The notes beneath the pieces are model-generated. The model did not search any database. It was not told the DNA's origin and worked only from the letters and a program-made list of their open reading frames with translations. Made by a program: the position numbers and the translations under genes. From contig NZ_BMXA01000002.1 in NCBI RefSeq assembly GCF_014651515.1, forward strand, positions 248,001 through 312,000: DNA of 64,000 bases. The letters run 5' to 3'. Shown here piece by piece: positions 1-10,742 of this stretch. The DNA is from Arenicella chitinivorans. Its GTDB lineage: Bacteria; Pseudomonadota; Gammaproteobacteria; Arenicellales; Arenicellaceae. Numbering within the stretch: the first letter of the stretch is position 1; each line of letters opens with the position of its first letter.

Positions 1-391
1 CATCTGCGATCTGAATGATCGGGCGTTCCGCATCCTGCGGTAAGGTGGACAGCGCGTCCACGCGGATTTTAACGTCGCTCAGAATTTCCTGGTCGTCGTA
101 ACCTCCTTCGATCTGAGCGAACACCATGGACATTGCTTCGGCCGAGCGAGAGGTGATTTTCTCGATACCTTCGATGTCAGAAATGGCTTCTTCAATGCGG
201 GTGGTGATGGTTTCTTCAATGGACTTTGGGTTTCCCCCGGGTAGCACGGTGGTAATGGTGATCGTGTCGAGCTGAAAATCAGGCAACAATTCCAGCGCGA
301 TATCGCGTGACAACGCCATGATGCCCATAATCACGATGCCAATCATCAACAGATTGGCTGCAACGTGGTTTCTAGCAAACCATTGAATCAT
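1..391 (-). CDS. RND efflux permease, second copy (partial, N-terminus only)
   Basis: This is the N-terminal 130 codons of a second inner-membrane RND permease; the rest lies beyond the window edge. Reading the minus strand from the ATG at 391 gives MIQWFARNHVAANLLMIGI, which closely resembles the start of the neighbouring permease: a first membrane helix, then the periplasmic porter region. The start codon overlaps the stop of the upstream permease as ATGA, so the two are probably translationally coupled. Systems with two permease genes, such as MdtBC or MuxBC, are known to form mixed trimers; applying that here is an inference. Substrates cannot be read from the sequence. Confidence 0.9.
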   Translation of the reverse strand, partial: MIQWFARNHVAANLLMIGIVIMGIMALSRDIALELLPDFQLDTITITTVLPGGNPKSIEETITTRIEEAISDIEGIEKITSRSAEAMSMVFAQIEGGYDDQEILSDVKIRVDALSTLPQDAERPIIQIAD

Positions 392-3300
392 GAGTTACTC
401 CCGTAAGTCTCGCGCAGCATTAGCTCGCGATGCGTGTTATCGCCATGCCAAAAGTTCAGCATGCTGTGTTTGAACTGGTAGGCCAAAATGTAATTGATTG
501 GCACAATAATCAGTGTGACGAAAGTGGCGAATAGAATGCCAAACCCGAGTGAGATCGCCATCTGCTTTAAAAACTCTGCTTGCGTGCTGAAGTCCAGCAA
601 TAAAGGCGTGAGGCCCGCGAAGGTTGTGAGCGACGTCAGGAGCACCGGGCGGAAGCGAATTGCACCGGCACTCAATACCGCGTCCAACACAGACATGCCC
701 TCTTTACGCCGCTGATTAATGGTATCGACCAAAACCAGACTGTCATTCACTACCACACCTGCCAGCGCCAGCATGCCAACAATGCTCAGAAAGCTCAGGT
801 CACGTTGCAGCAGCATGTGGCCTAAAATTGCGCCAACAATGCCAAAAGGAATGACCGACATCACAATAAACGGCTGACCGTACGATTTAAACGGAATCGC
901 CAATAATGCGTAGATCGCAATGAGCACAATAACAGTGCCAGAGGCCAATCCGGCATTGGACTCTGCTTGTTCTTCCGCTTCGCCTTTGAACTGGTAGGAT
1001 ACGTCCGGATAACTCTGCTGGACCTCCTGCATAAAGGATTCGAGCTCGCGCATGATTGCGCCCATGTCGGCGATGTCTTTATCTACGTCTGCGCGTACGT
1101 TCAAAATACCTTTGCGATTTAGACGATACAAAGTGGTTGGGCTCGACCCAGTGCTCAAGTCTGCAATATCTGCCAATGGAATTTTCGTTGCGCTGTTGGC
1201 TACGCGGATCGGCAATTGCTTTAAATCTTCGATCGCTGAGCGATACGCCAGTGGATAGCGAACCATCACACGAATATCATTTCGGCCTTTCTGAATACGT
1301 TGTGCCTGAAAGCCAAAAACACCGTTGCGCACCTGTTCGGCCACGTCAGCTAGGCTTAGGCCCAGCGCATAGGCTGCTGGCTTGAGTTCAATATTAAGCT
1401 CTTCTTTACCGCCAAAATAATTGTCCTGAATATCGTAGATTGGAGGAAACTCGCGAAGCTTCTCACGCAGTAATTCGATTACCGCGCCTGCGCGATTGAA
1501 ATCTGGGCTCGACAATTCAATATCGATCGGACTAACGCCACCGCCAGTTTCAGCGCGCACACTGAATTTTTGCATGCCAGGGATTTCACCGATGGCAGCC
1601 CGCACTTCACGACCCAGCTCCGAGGCCGTGATATCGATATGGCGCTCTGGCGGCGGTATAATCTCTACGCTAACTCGACCGACTGACGGTTTATTCACGC
1701 GCCCAGCACTGCCGCTGGTGGAAAAAACGTGTCGAATAATGGAGACGCCACTTTCTGGGTCGCGGTATTTCTCCTGCAGAGCTTGTACCTCCCGAGTGAT
1801 ATTCTGAATGTGTCGATGCGTGGTGGCAAACGCAGTGGTGTCGGGCATCTCCAGCGAAAAGCGAATTTCCTCGGACTGCACTCGTGGCCATAGCGTAAAC
1901 CGAATATGGCCGAGTTGCGCGTAAGCAATCACCACGGTGGACACTGCGAGCAATAGGGCAACGGTGATGGCTTTGTTGCTCACGCAACGTTGTAAGAACG
2001 GTTGGTAGTACCGGTCAATGGCGTTTTCCAGTCCGCGCGAAATGCGCATCTGAGTACGTGCCAGCCAACCTGATGCTTGTGACTCATCTCGTGGTTTGAT
2101 ATGGCTCAAGTGCGCGGGCAACACTAACTTGGACTCGATCAATGACATTAACAGAACTGGAATAACCACCATGGGTATCTGCGCGGCAAGAAACCCCTGT
2201 CGGTTATTGCCCAAATCCGCCAGCGGCGAAAAAGCCACTACGGTGGTCAGAATGCCAAAGGTCACGGGTAATGCAATCTGCTTGGTGCCCGTAATGGCTG
2301 CGGTTAGTGAGTCTTCGCCATCACGCATTCGCCGATAAATGTTTTCTCCCGTCACGATGGCATCATCGACCACGATCCCGAGCACGGTGATAAAGGCGAA
2401 CAGGCTAACCAGGTTAAAGGTGCCGCCGACGAAGGGCATAAAAATTAAAGCCCCCATAAAGCTTACTGGTACGCCGAGAAACACCCAAAAAGCCACGGCA
2501 GGGCGTAGAAACAGGGACAATAAAATCAGCACCAGAATCCCACCTTGGATGCCACTGCTTACCAAGGTAGAAAGGCGTGCTTTGATGAGTACGGCGTCGT
2601 CATCCCAAAATTCCAGACTGATACCTGCCGGTAGTTTTTCGTCGGCGCTGGCAAGGTAGCTGTGTACCGCGTCTGCAACTTCAATTGCGCTTTGGTCCCC
2701 AATGCGGATAACCTCAAGCATGACAACTGGGCGCCCGTTGAACTCTGTGATCAGCGGCGTTTCTTCAAAGCCGTCATCAATCTGAGCGATATCGCCGAGT
2801 CGAATCGGTCGACCTTCGCCGTCAGTCAAAATCGGAATTTGTGCAAAGGCGTCGGCATCGTACGCTTGTCCGGCAGCGCGTACCAGTACGTCGCCACTAC
2901 GAGACTGAATATTTCCGGCCGAGATATCGGCCGAGCCTTCGCGAATTTTCTGTCCGACCTGCGCCAGGGTTAAGCCATATTTGTCCAGCACTTCAGGCGG
3001 AACTTCCACGCTGATTTCGTAGTTCGCAGTGCCATCGAACTCCACCGTGGTAATGACGGGGTTGGTGAGCAGATCGTTGCGTACTTGGTCTGCTGCACCA
3101 CGCAGTTGTTTGGCGTCGATCTCGTATGCTGGGTCGCCAATGACCGCTACGAAGATCACGCCAGAATTGCGCTGATTAATCGAAACCACGGGTTTTTCAG
3201 CGGCGGTCGGCAATGTGTTGAGAGCATCTACTCGAAGCTTAATATCGTTCAAGACCTTGCGCTTATCAAACCCGGCATTGACCTCAGCGATAACCTGCGA

Positions 3301-3561
3301 ACTTCCCTCGGAAGACTGGCCATAGATTTTACCGACGCCTTCAAGGTCATAAATTGCCTGCTCGACGCGTGTGGTGATACCGTCTTCGACTGATTTGGGT
3401 GTGGCACCACGGAAGGCGGTCCGTACCGTGATACGGTCGGATTCAAAGGATGGAAAGACCTCCATCGGTATCGATCGTATGGCGGATGCACAGCCCGCAA
3501 TGATAATGCCAATCATTAATAAGTTGGCTGCCACTGGGTTTCGTGCGAACCATTCAATCAT
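388..3561 (-). CDS. RND efflux transporter permease (AcrB/MdtB-like)
   Basis: A complete 1057-residue inner-membrane proton-driven exporter of the RND superfamily. Length, the first helix after MIEWFARNPVAANLL, two large periplasmic loops and a second block of helices near residues 870-1030 fit the family. The acidic pair in GIVVDDAIVTGEN, near residue 400, matches the TM4 proton-relay aspartates. It lies between the adaptor gene (44 bp upstream) and a second permease that overlaps it by 4 bp. The four genes together make a tripartite efflux system. Substrate is unknown; lipophilic toxicants or antibiotics are typical for the family. Confidence 0.95.
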   Translation of the reverse strand: MIEWFARNPVAANLLMIGIIIAGCASAIRSIPMEVFPSFESDRITVRTAFRGATPKSVEDGITTRVEQAIYDLEGVGKIYGQSSEGSSQVIAEVNAGFDKRKVLNDIKLRVDALNTLPTAAEKPVVSINQRNSGVIFVAVIGDPAYEIDAKQLRGAADQVRNDLLTNPVITTVEFDGTANYEISVEVPPEVLDKYGLTLAQVGQKIREGSADISAGNIQSRSGDVLVRAAGQAYDADAFAQIPILTDGEGRPIRLGDIAQIDDGFEETPLITEFNGRPVVMLEVIRIGDQSAIEVADAVHSYLASADEKLPAGISLEFWDDDAVLIKARLSTLVSSGIQGGILVLILLSLFLRPAVAFWVFLGVPVSFMGALIFMPFVGGTFNLVSLFAFITVLGIVVDDAIVTGENIYRRMRDGEDSLTAAITGTKQIALPVTFGILTTVVAFSPLADLGNNRQGFLAAQIPMVVIPVLLMSLIESKLVLPAHLSHIKPRDESQASGWLARTQMRISRGLENAIDRYYQPFLQRCVSNKAITVALLLAVSTVVIAYAQLGHIRFTLWPRVQSEEIRFSLEMPDTTAFATTHRHIQNITREVQALQEKYRDPESGVSIIRHVFSTSGSAGRVNKPSVGRVSVEIIPPPERHIDITASELGREVRAAIGEIPGMQKFSVRAETGGGVSPIDIELSSPDFNRAGAVIELLREKLREFPPIYDIQDNYFGGKEELNIELKPAAYALGLSLADVAEQVRNGVFGFQAQRIQKGRNDIRVMVRYPLAYRSAIEDLKQLPIRVANSATKIPLADIADLSTGSSPTTLYRLNRKGILNVRADVDKDIADMGAIMRELESFMQEVQQSYPDVSYQFKGEAEEQAESNAGLASGTVIVLIAIYALLAIPFKSYGQPFIVMSVIPFGIVGAILGHMLLQRDLSFLSIVGMLALAGVVVNDSLVLVDTINQRRKEGMSVLDAVLSAGAIRFRPVLLTSLTTFAGLTPLLLDFSTQAEFLKQMAISLGFGILFATFVTLIIVPINYILAYQFKHSMLNFWHGDNTHRELMLRETYGSNS

Positions 3562-3605
3562 TTGTCACACCTCGCGATTAATCACGCTGTTTCGGAGCAC
3601 ATGGC

Positions 3606-5030
3606 TTAATTGTCTGCGCTCGTGCTCTCTGCCGTGGAAACGGCCTCGGTCGCGCTGTCGCCATTGCTTTCACCGGCGTCTGCGGTCGGTTCGAGCGGTG
3701 CGACGTTCTCATCTGCAGATTCAGTCGTTACCGGCGCGGTTTCTGCCGGTTGGCTCTCCGGTTGCTCCGGCGCACTATTGGGCTGCGCCAGACCGGGGTC
3801 TGACAGCTTGACTTTGGCGCCGGCCAAGGTGCTGTTCAATGACGTTGTCACTACTAGGCGACCTGCTTCTAAGCCAGACTCAATTAACGCGTTTTGGTCG
3901 TCTTGCCATAAAACTTTTACCGGAACACGAACCAACTTGAGGTTATCCGCAGCGAATACGTACGACCCCTCGCGCAGCGCTTTATTGGGAATCACAAACG
4001 CGTTTTCGACGGTGCGCCCTTGAATGCGCGCATTCACAAATTGACCGATCCGCAATGGCGGTTTGTTACCGGTGGTGTTAAACGGGTCAATCACGCTGGC
4101 GATAATATCGATTTGCCGCGTGTTTAGATCAAAGGTACTGTCGGTGCGTGTCACGAGCGCGTCCCAGGTGTAACGAGTGCCGCCGACCTCAGAAGACAAA
4201 GTGACGTTGAACGGGTCCGCATTGGGGTTGGATAAATTATCCAGTCCCAGCTGCGCGAATTCATCCTGACTCAGTGGTAAACGTGCTTCAACTCGATCAG
4301 TTGCAAAGATTTCTGCGACCACGGTACCAACACTCAAGTATTGCCCGAGTACGGCATCGCGGCGAATGACGCGTCCCGTGTATGGCGCTTTGATGCGAGT
4401 CCGTTCCAAATTGAGTTTGGCGGTTTCCAGATTGGCTTCGGCTGACGCTAACTGCGCACGCGCGGCGCTGAGTTGCGGCTTACGTGCGACCAATTCTGGC
4501 GGTGTGCCGGTGTTTCCGAGTCGTTCCCAGTCGCGAATTGCTTGTTTGGCATTCGCTTGCTCTTGTCGAAAAGTCGCCTGTGCTTGTGATACCGCGGCGG
4601 CGGCTTGACTGAGTGCAGCCTGGTAATCGCGTTGATCGACCTCAATCAGGACATCACCCTTGCTAAAGGTACCGCCGGTTTTAAAATTATCGGAAACGGA
4701 GACAATTTCTCCGCGTATCTGTGATACCAGATTGCCGCGCGTGTCGGCTTGAATCGTGCCACTGGTATTGACCACGATCGGGTAATCCGATGGGGCAACT
4801 TGGATGACATCCACTTTTACCGTTGTCTCAGGGATTGGCCGCTTCTTGGCCTCTGGCTGTGACAGAACCAGTAACGTGATGACCGCGATGGTGACACCGA
4901 CAATAGAAAGCACAATCCGCGCTTTGCGCGGTATCACTGAGAGGGCGGATTTGAAGGCTGATTTTCGGTTATTGCTGTCGTATTGGGTGTCGAACGAGTT
5001 GCTCGAAGGGTGCTCTAGATCACTGCTCAT
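3606..5030 (-). CDS. RND efflux periplasmic adaptor (membrane fusion protein)
   Basis: This 474-residue adaptor would bridge the RND permease and the outer-membrane channel. A single N-terminal membrane anchor sits near residues 38-57. It is followed by a lipoyl/barrel-sandwich region (VDVIQVAPSDYPIVVNTSG), an alanine- and glutamine-rich alpha-hairpin near residues 135-210, the returning lipoyl half (IKAPYTGRVIRRDAV) and beta-barrel domains. The C-terminal 70 residues or so are an acidic Pro/Glu/Ser/Thr-rich tail, probably disordered, which is longer than usual for the family. It lies between the outer-membrane factor gene and the permeases on the same strand. Confidence 0.92.
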   Translation of the reverse strand: MSSDLEHPSSNSFDTQYDSNNRKSAFKSALSVIPRKARIVLSIVGVTIAVITLLVLSQPEAKKRPIPETTVKVDVIQVAPSDYPIVVNTSGTIQADTRGNLVSQIRGEIVSVSDNFKTGGTFSKGDVLIEVDQRDYQAALSQAAAAVSQAQATFRQEQANAKQAIRDWERLGNTGTPPELVARKPQLSAARAQLASAEANLETAKLNLERTRIKAPYTGRVIRRDAVLGQYLSVGTVVAEIFATDRVEARLPLSQDEFAQLGLDNLSNPNADPFNVTLSSEVGGTRYTWDALVTRTDSTFDLNTRQIDIIASVIDPFNTTGNKPPLRIGQFVNARIQGRTVENAFVIPNKALREGSYVFAADNLKLVRVPVKVLWQDDQNALIESGLEAGRLVVTTSLNSTLAGAKVKLSDPGLAQPNSAPEQPESQPAETAPVTTESADENVAPLEPTADAGESNGDSATEAVSTAESTSADN

Positions 5031-5097
5031 TAGTCATTATCATGTGCTTGCCACCGTCGCCTTGAGCAAACCCTTCAAGTTTGTCGACATTGTAGAG

Positions 5098-6684
5098 TTA
5101 CTCGGTTTTGGAGGCGGATTCAGGTTCCTCTACCAGGTCGCTTGTCGTCTGCGCGGCAATCGGGCCTGGAAGCAATTGATTTTCACTGCGACTTTCTTCA
5201 GTCGCAAAGTCACCACCCAGCGCGAGATGAATACCGATACGGTTTTGCAGTAAGGCGTTGCGAATATTGATTTCGGTGCGCATCGAGTCAAACAAACTAC
5301 GTTGTGACTGCAATACGGTGGTGTAGTTTTCGATTCCCGTTTGGTATCGATCCAGCGCCAGGTCAAGACCGCCTTGCGCCAGTCGCACGGCTTCTTTAAT
5401 CGCGGTGTGTTGACGGCGCAAGATGGACTCGCGTGACAGAGAGTTCTCGACTTCTTCAAACGCATTCAAGGTGGTTTTCACCAAATTAGCGTAGGCCTGT
5501 TCAGCTTGATAGTAAGCCTGTTCTTCACGCGATTTTAGGGCGCCGGCTTGGAAGACCGGCTGCGCGATGCCGGCGACCAGAGTCGTAACTAGATTATTGT
5601 TCTCAAACAACTGATTGAAACTATCGCGGCTGTCTCCAATAGAACCGGTGAAATTAATGCTTGGGTAGCGATCACGGTTGGCCGCTTTGGCGTTGGCAAC
5701 CTGTGATTCGTATTGAAACTGGCTGGCTTTGATGTCTGGGCGGCGTGTTAAAAGCTCCGCGGGTAGACCGGCTGGAATCGGGTCGGTCAGGGCTGGTAAC
5801 TTGGCATCGAAGCTCATCGACAAAGTCGGATACTCTCCAAGTAGCGTCTTGAATGCGCGTAGAGAGCTGATGTAGTTAAATTTTGAGTCAGACAAATCTG
5901 CGATTTGACGTTGTACGTCGGTGCGACTCAAATAGACGTCCAGTGCTGAACGTAATCCGCGCTCGTAATTCTCTTCAATTAGTTTGGCGGTGTTTTGAAA
6001 ACTTTCAAGGCGTTGTTCAGCCAGATCCAATTGGAGTTTGTTGGTCATCAAATTGAACCAAGCGCGGGTCACATTGGCGACCAGCGACAACTCGGCGGCG
6101 TTGTACAGCTCAGCCTGGGCCTGCGCTGACAGTGCCGTGGCTTTCTTGCGTTGCGTGAGTTTGCCCCATACGTCGGCTTCCCAAGCGATGTCGAGTGTGC
6201 CACTGACGGTGCGCACTTCGGTGGTGATCCCGTCCGTTTCAGTATCTCGGCGTGTGCTTTGGACGCCGGCTTGTACGTTTGGCCACAGACTGGCACCGGT
6301 CACCGTGACTTGTTCAATCGCAGACTTTAATTGCGCTGCGGAGCTCCACAGGTCTGGGTTGTTTTGTAATGCAGTCTGCACATAGGTTTCTAGCTCGGGG
6401 TCGTCGAACTGGCTGAGCCAACCACTTTGCACGGATTCTTCAGTGATGGTTGGTTCAAGCGCTTGTGATTCCTCCGCGGTTGCGGCGGGCGTCTGCTTTT
6501 GTGCCTGTGTGGTCTGCCAAGCTTGTGGAACCTCGACCTTCGGTTCACTGGGCAGCTTATCCAAGTTGGTCGCGCAACCACCGAGTAACAACATGGCGGC
6601 AATGCCCGCAACGCGTAATGGGGTAAGCGTGGATGGCTGAGGCAGGTTGGACACGGGTGAGGTGAGGTTGGTTCTATTTCTCAT
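5098..6684 (-). CDS. RND efflux outer-membrane factor lipoprotein (OprM/NodT family)
   Basis: This 528-residue protein is the outer-membrane exit duct of the efflux system. The N-terminus carries a lipoprotein signal with lipobox LGGC near residue 37, followed by two TolC-like repeats rich in alpha-helix. The segment LPAELLTRRPDIKASQFQYE is the typical OMF motif preceding the second repeat. It is the first gene of the minus-strand cluster, so the promoter should lie in the 425-bp gap upstream. Some 30 residues precede the hydrophobic stretch, so the true start may be slightly further in. Confidence 0.92.
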   Translation of the reverse strand: MRNRTNLTSPVSNLPQPSTLTPLRVAGIAAMLLLGGCATNLDKLPSEPKVEVPQAWQTTQAQKQTPAATAEESQALEPTITEESVQSGWLSQFDDPELETYVQTALQNNPDLWSSAAQLKSAIEQVTVTGASLWPNVQAGVQSTRRDTETDGITTEVRTVSGTLDIAWEADVWGKLTQRKKATALSAQAQAELYNAAELSLVANVTRAWFNLMTNKLQLDLAEQRLESFQNTAKLIEENYERGLRSALDVYLSRTDVQRQIADLSDSKFNYISSLRAFKTLLGEYPTLSMSFDAKLPALTDPIPAGLPAELLTRRPDIKASQFQYESQVANAKAANRDRYPSINFTGSIGDSRDSFNQLFENNNLVTTLVAGIAQPVFQAGALKSREEQAYYQAEQAYANLVKTTLNAFEEVENSLSRESILRRQHTAIKEAVRLAQGGLDLALDRYQTGIENYTTVLQSQRSLFDSMRTEINIRNALLQNRIGIHLALGGDFATEESRSENQLLPGPIAAQTTSDLVEEPESASKTE

Positions 6685-7979
<1,295 letters not shown>

Positions 7980-7984
7980 ACCCC

Positions 7985-9301
7985 ATGCGCATTGTCACAC
8001 AAACCTTGTTGCTGATCAGTATGGCGTTAGGTGGTGTGGCTGAGTCCGGCAAGGCTGCGGAGTTGGAGTGGGATTGCGGATGGTATCGCGGCGATTTAGT
8101 GGCCGGTGTGCCAACCGGCGAAGGTGAACTCGAATGCGATGAATTTGTGTATTCCGGTTCCTTTGTTGATGGCCTTCGCCAAGGCGAAGGCACGATTGAT
8201 TTACGCGCTTCCGGGCGCTATGTTGGTCAGGTTGAGGATGGCGTGCCGAAGGGCAAAGGCATATTTTACCGGCCATCCGGTGAGTGGTTTGAGGGGCAAT
8301 TTTCGGGCTGGCAGTTAACCGGGCGTGGCACGTTACACAGCCCGGCGGGCTACTATCTCGAGGGCGAGTTTGTGGATGGCGTGCTTCAGCAAGAAGGGCT
8401 TTTGGTCTTTGAAAACGGCGATCGCTACCAAGGGGACTTTCGTGATAATCAACCGCACGGCCGAGGTCGCTTTAAATTTCACGACGGCACTGAATACATT
8501 GGCGAGATCGTTGCTGGACGATTTCATGGGCAGGGATTGATTCGACTCTCCACTGGCGTAACCTATGAAGGTGTGTTTGATTCCGGGCGTCAGACGGGAG
8601 AGGGGACTATGACGTGGCCCGATGGGAAGCTGGCTAAGGGCTATTTTGTGGATGGCAAACTTCAAGGGCAAGGTGAAGTGAAATTTCCTAATGGTGATCG
8701 CTATGTTGGTGCGTTCGACGACGGTGTGCCGCATGGCCAAGGGCGATACACTTGGCTTAGCGGAGATGTGTATGCCGGCACCTTCGAACAACACGCGATT
8801 ACCGGCCGAGGCGAGCTCGAGTGGGTCAATGGAAATCGTTACAAAGGTCAAGTCAAAGACGGAAAAATGCATGGCGATGGCGTATTGATATTACGAGACG
8901 GAACGCAGTACGCTGGGCAGTTCTTGCTTGGGGATATCACGGGCGAAGGCACACGCACGCTGGCCACTGGCGAAGTCTATGTCGGTCAACTTATTGAAGG
9001 GTTGCCGCACGGTGACGGCAAGCAAACATACCCCGATGGCAGTATCTTTATAGGCGAATTCAAACGTGGATTGCGAGACGGCAATGGCGAGCTAATTCAG
9101 ACTGCAGATGGACTGCGTTATGTTGGCGAGTTCGAGAACGACCAGCCGCACGGCGTTGGCTCCATTTATAAAGACGACGAGATGGTCTACTACGGTAAGT
9201 TTGCTAGAGGTAAGCGCGCTGGAAAACTCAAATTCAAAGGGCGTCATCAACAGCGTCAAGGTCAGGACACTGAGGATGAGGTGGATGACTGGGAGTCTTG
9301 A
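7985..9301 (+). CDS. Exported MORN-repeat protein (17 repeats)
   Basis: This 438-residue protein is almost entirely MORN repeats. After an N-terminal signal-like stretch (residues 1-24, ending near SGKAAEL) about 17 consecutive units of roughly 23 residues follow the pattern Y.G.F..G..HG.G, such as RYVGAFDDGVPHGQGRYT. The C-terminal 30 residues are basic, then acidic. MORN proteins are elongated beta-sheet scaffolds associated with membranes or protein assembly in other organisms; the bacterial role is mostly unknown. It sits 5 bp after argB and its TGA overlaps the modA ATG by one base, so it is probably co-transcribed with both although no functional link is obvious. Confidence 0.88.
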   Translation: MRIVTQTLLLISMALGGVAESGKAAELEWDCGWYRGDLVAGVPTGEGELECDEFVYSGSFVDGLRQGEGTIDLRASGRYVGQVEDGVPKGKGIFYRPSGEWFEGQFSGWQLTGRGTLHSPAGYYLEGEFVDGVLQQEGLLVFENGDRYQGDFRDNQPHGRGRFKFHDGTEYIGEIVAGRFHGQGLIRLSTGVTYEGVFDSGRQTGEGTMTWPDGKLAKGYFVDGKLQGQGEVKFPNGDRYVGAFDDGVPHGQGRYTWLSGDVYAGTFEQHAITGRGELEWVNGNRYKGQVKDGKMHGDGVLILRDGTQYAGQFLLGDITGEGTRTLATGEVYVGQLIEGLPHGDGKQTYPDGSIFIGEFKRGLRDGNGELIQTADGLRYVGEFENDQPHGVGSIYKDDEMVYYGKFARGKRAGKLKFKGRHQQRQGQDTEDEVDDWES

Positions 9302-10062
9302 TGAGTTTTTGGGCTAGACTTGTGCCGATGTCGGGCACGCTAACGCGTTGCTTATTGCTCGGGTCGGTGTTGCTTGTCTCGGGGGGGGGCGTTGCGCAGG
9401 CAGACCCACTTCGCGTGGCGGTAGCCAGTAACTTCATGGGTGTGGCAACGCAGCTGGCTGCCAACTTCGAGGCTGAATTCGGATACCCTGTGACATTAAT
9501 TAGTGGTTCGACTGGAAAGCATGCGCTGCAAATCCAACACGGTCTCTCGGTTGATCTTGTGTTGGCTGCCGACGTTGAACGCCCTGCCTTGTTGGAGCAG
9601 CAGGGTCTGACCATACCCGGGACGCGATTTACCTACGCTTTGGGGCGGTTGGCCTTATGGCAACCACAGGCAGTATCGCCCGGTCCTGAAACCATATCTC
9701 ACAGTGACGGTGCTACGGTGGCGCTGGCGAATCCCAAACTGGCACCGTATGGACTGGCAGCTCAACGGGCTTTGATACGCTTGGATCCAGCGGTAAGCGT
9801 GAAACGCGTGTACGGCGAGAATGTGGCCCAGGCTTATCAGTTTGTCTATTCCGGTAATGCGCAACTCGGGTTGGTAGCCTACGCGCAGGTGTTATCACAG
9901 CCTCCAACGTCTTACTGGCTGGTTCCGGGATCTTTGCACGCGCCGATTGAGCAACAGGCAGTCTTGTTAAAAGAGACGCACGTCGGCCGTGCGTTTTGGC
10001 GTTATTTGCAGAGCGAGAAAGCGCTGGAGCTGATCCGTGAACATGGATACGATACGCCGTGA
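9301..10062 (+). CDS. modA: Molybdate ABC transporter substrate-binding protein
   Basis: ModA is the periplasmic molybdate (and tungstate) binding protein. Starting at the ATG at 9301 it has 253 residues, with a signal peptide ending near GGGVAQA and a mature start DPLRVAVASNF. The family pattern of SNF and SGSTGKHALQIQHG, which contacts the oxyanion, is present. A TTG at 9298 gives one extra residue, but the ATG overlapping the upstream TGA is preferred. modB and modC follow with overlaps, forming a complete importer. Molybdate would serve molybdopterin enzymes encoded elsewhere. Confidence 0.93.
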   Translation: MSFWARLVPMSGTLTRCLLLGSVLLVSGGGVAQADPLRVAVASNFMGVATQLAANFEAEFGYPVTLISGSTGKHALQIQHGLSVDLVLAADVERPALLEQQGLTIPGTRFTYALGRLALWQPQAVSPGPETISHSDGATVALANPKLAPYGLAAQRALIRLDPAVSVKRVYGENVAQAYQFVYSGNAQLGLVAYAQVLSQPPTSYWLVPGSLHAPIEQQAVLLKETHVGRAFWRYLQSEKALELIREHGYDTP

Positions 10063-10742
10063 TGCTCTCTGATTCCGACATAACCGCACTGATACTCACA
10101 CTCAAGCTGGCCGCGCTCAGCACGTTGATATTAATGATGTTGGGGTTGCCATTGGCCTGGTGGTTGGCGCGTACGCAGTGGCGCGGTCGATTCCTTGTCG
10201 AAGCACTGGTGGCTTTACCGCTCGTGCTGCCGCCGACGGTACTTGGCTTTTATCTGCTGATTGCGTTCAGCCCGAATGCATGGTTGGGTCGCTGGTATCA
10301 GCACATTACCGGGTCACAACTGGCGTTTTCGTTTAGCGGGCTGGTGATCGGTTCGGTGTTGTATTCGCTGCCATTTGTGGTGCAGCCTTTGCAAACTGCA
10401 TTCAGTGCGATCAAGTCCGATCTAATCGATGCAGCAGCGACCTTGCGAGCCAGTCCGATTGACCGTTTTTTTAACTTGGTGTTGCCGTTGGCACGGCCCG
10501 GTTTGGTCGCGGCAATGGTATTAGGTTTCGCGCATACCCTGGGTGAATTCGGCGTGGTGTTGATGATCGGGGGTAATTTGCCCGGCGAAACGCAAGTCGC
10601 ATCGGTTGCCATGTATGAGCACGTTGATACATTACAGTTCGAAAACGCGCATGCACTCGCAGGGACGTTATTGTGTTTGTCATTTGTGTTGCTTGTTGGT
10701 GTGTACGCGACACACAAACGCTATTCGGTGCTACGCTGGTGA
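10059..10742 (+). CDS. modB: Molybdate ABC transporter permease
   Basis: This 227-residue inner-membrane permease of the molybdate importer has about five or six hydrophobic helices. The cytoplasmic EAA-type loop is visible at IDAAATLRASPIDRFFNLVLP, where the ATPase docks. It begins with GTG at 10059, overlapping the modA stop as GTGA, or with ATG at 10062. Its own stop overlaps the modC GTG, so the three genes are translationally coupled. Confidence 0.93.
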   Translation: MMLSDSDITALILTLKLAALSTLILMMLGLPLAWWLARTQWRGRFLVEALVALPLVLPPTVLGFYLLIAFSPNAWLGRWYQHITGSQLAFSFSGLVIGSVLYSLPFVVQPLQTAFSAIKSDLIDAAATLRASPIDRFFNLVLPLARPGLVAAMVLGFAHTLGEFGVVLMIGGNLPGETQVASVAMYEHVDTLQFENAHALAGTLLCLSFVLLVGVYATHKRYSVLRW

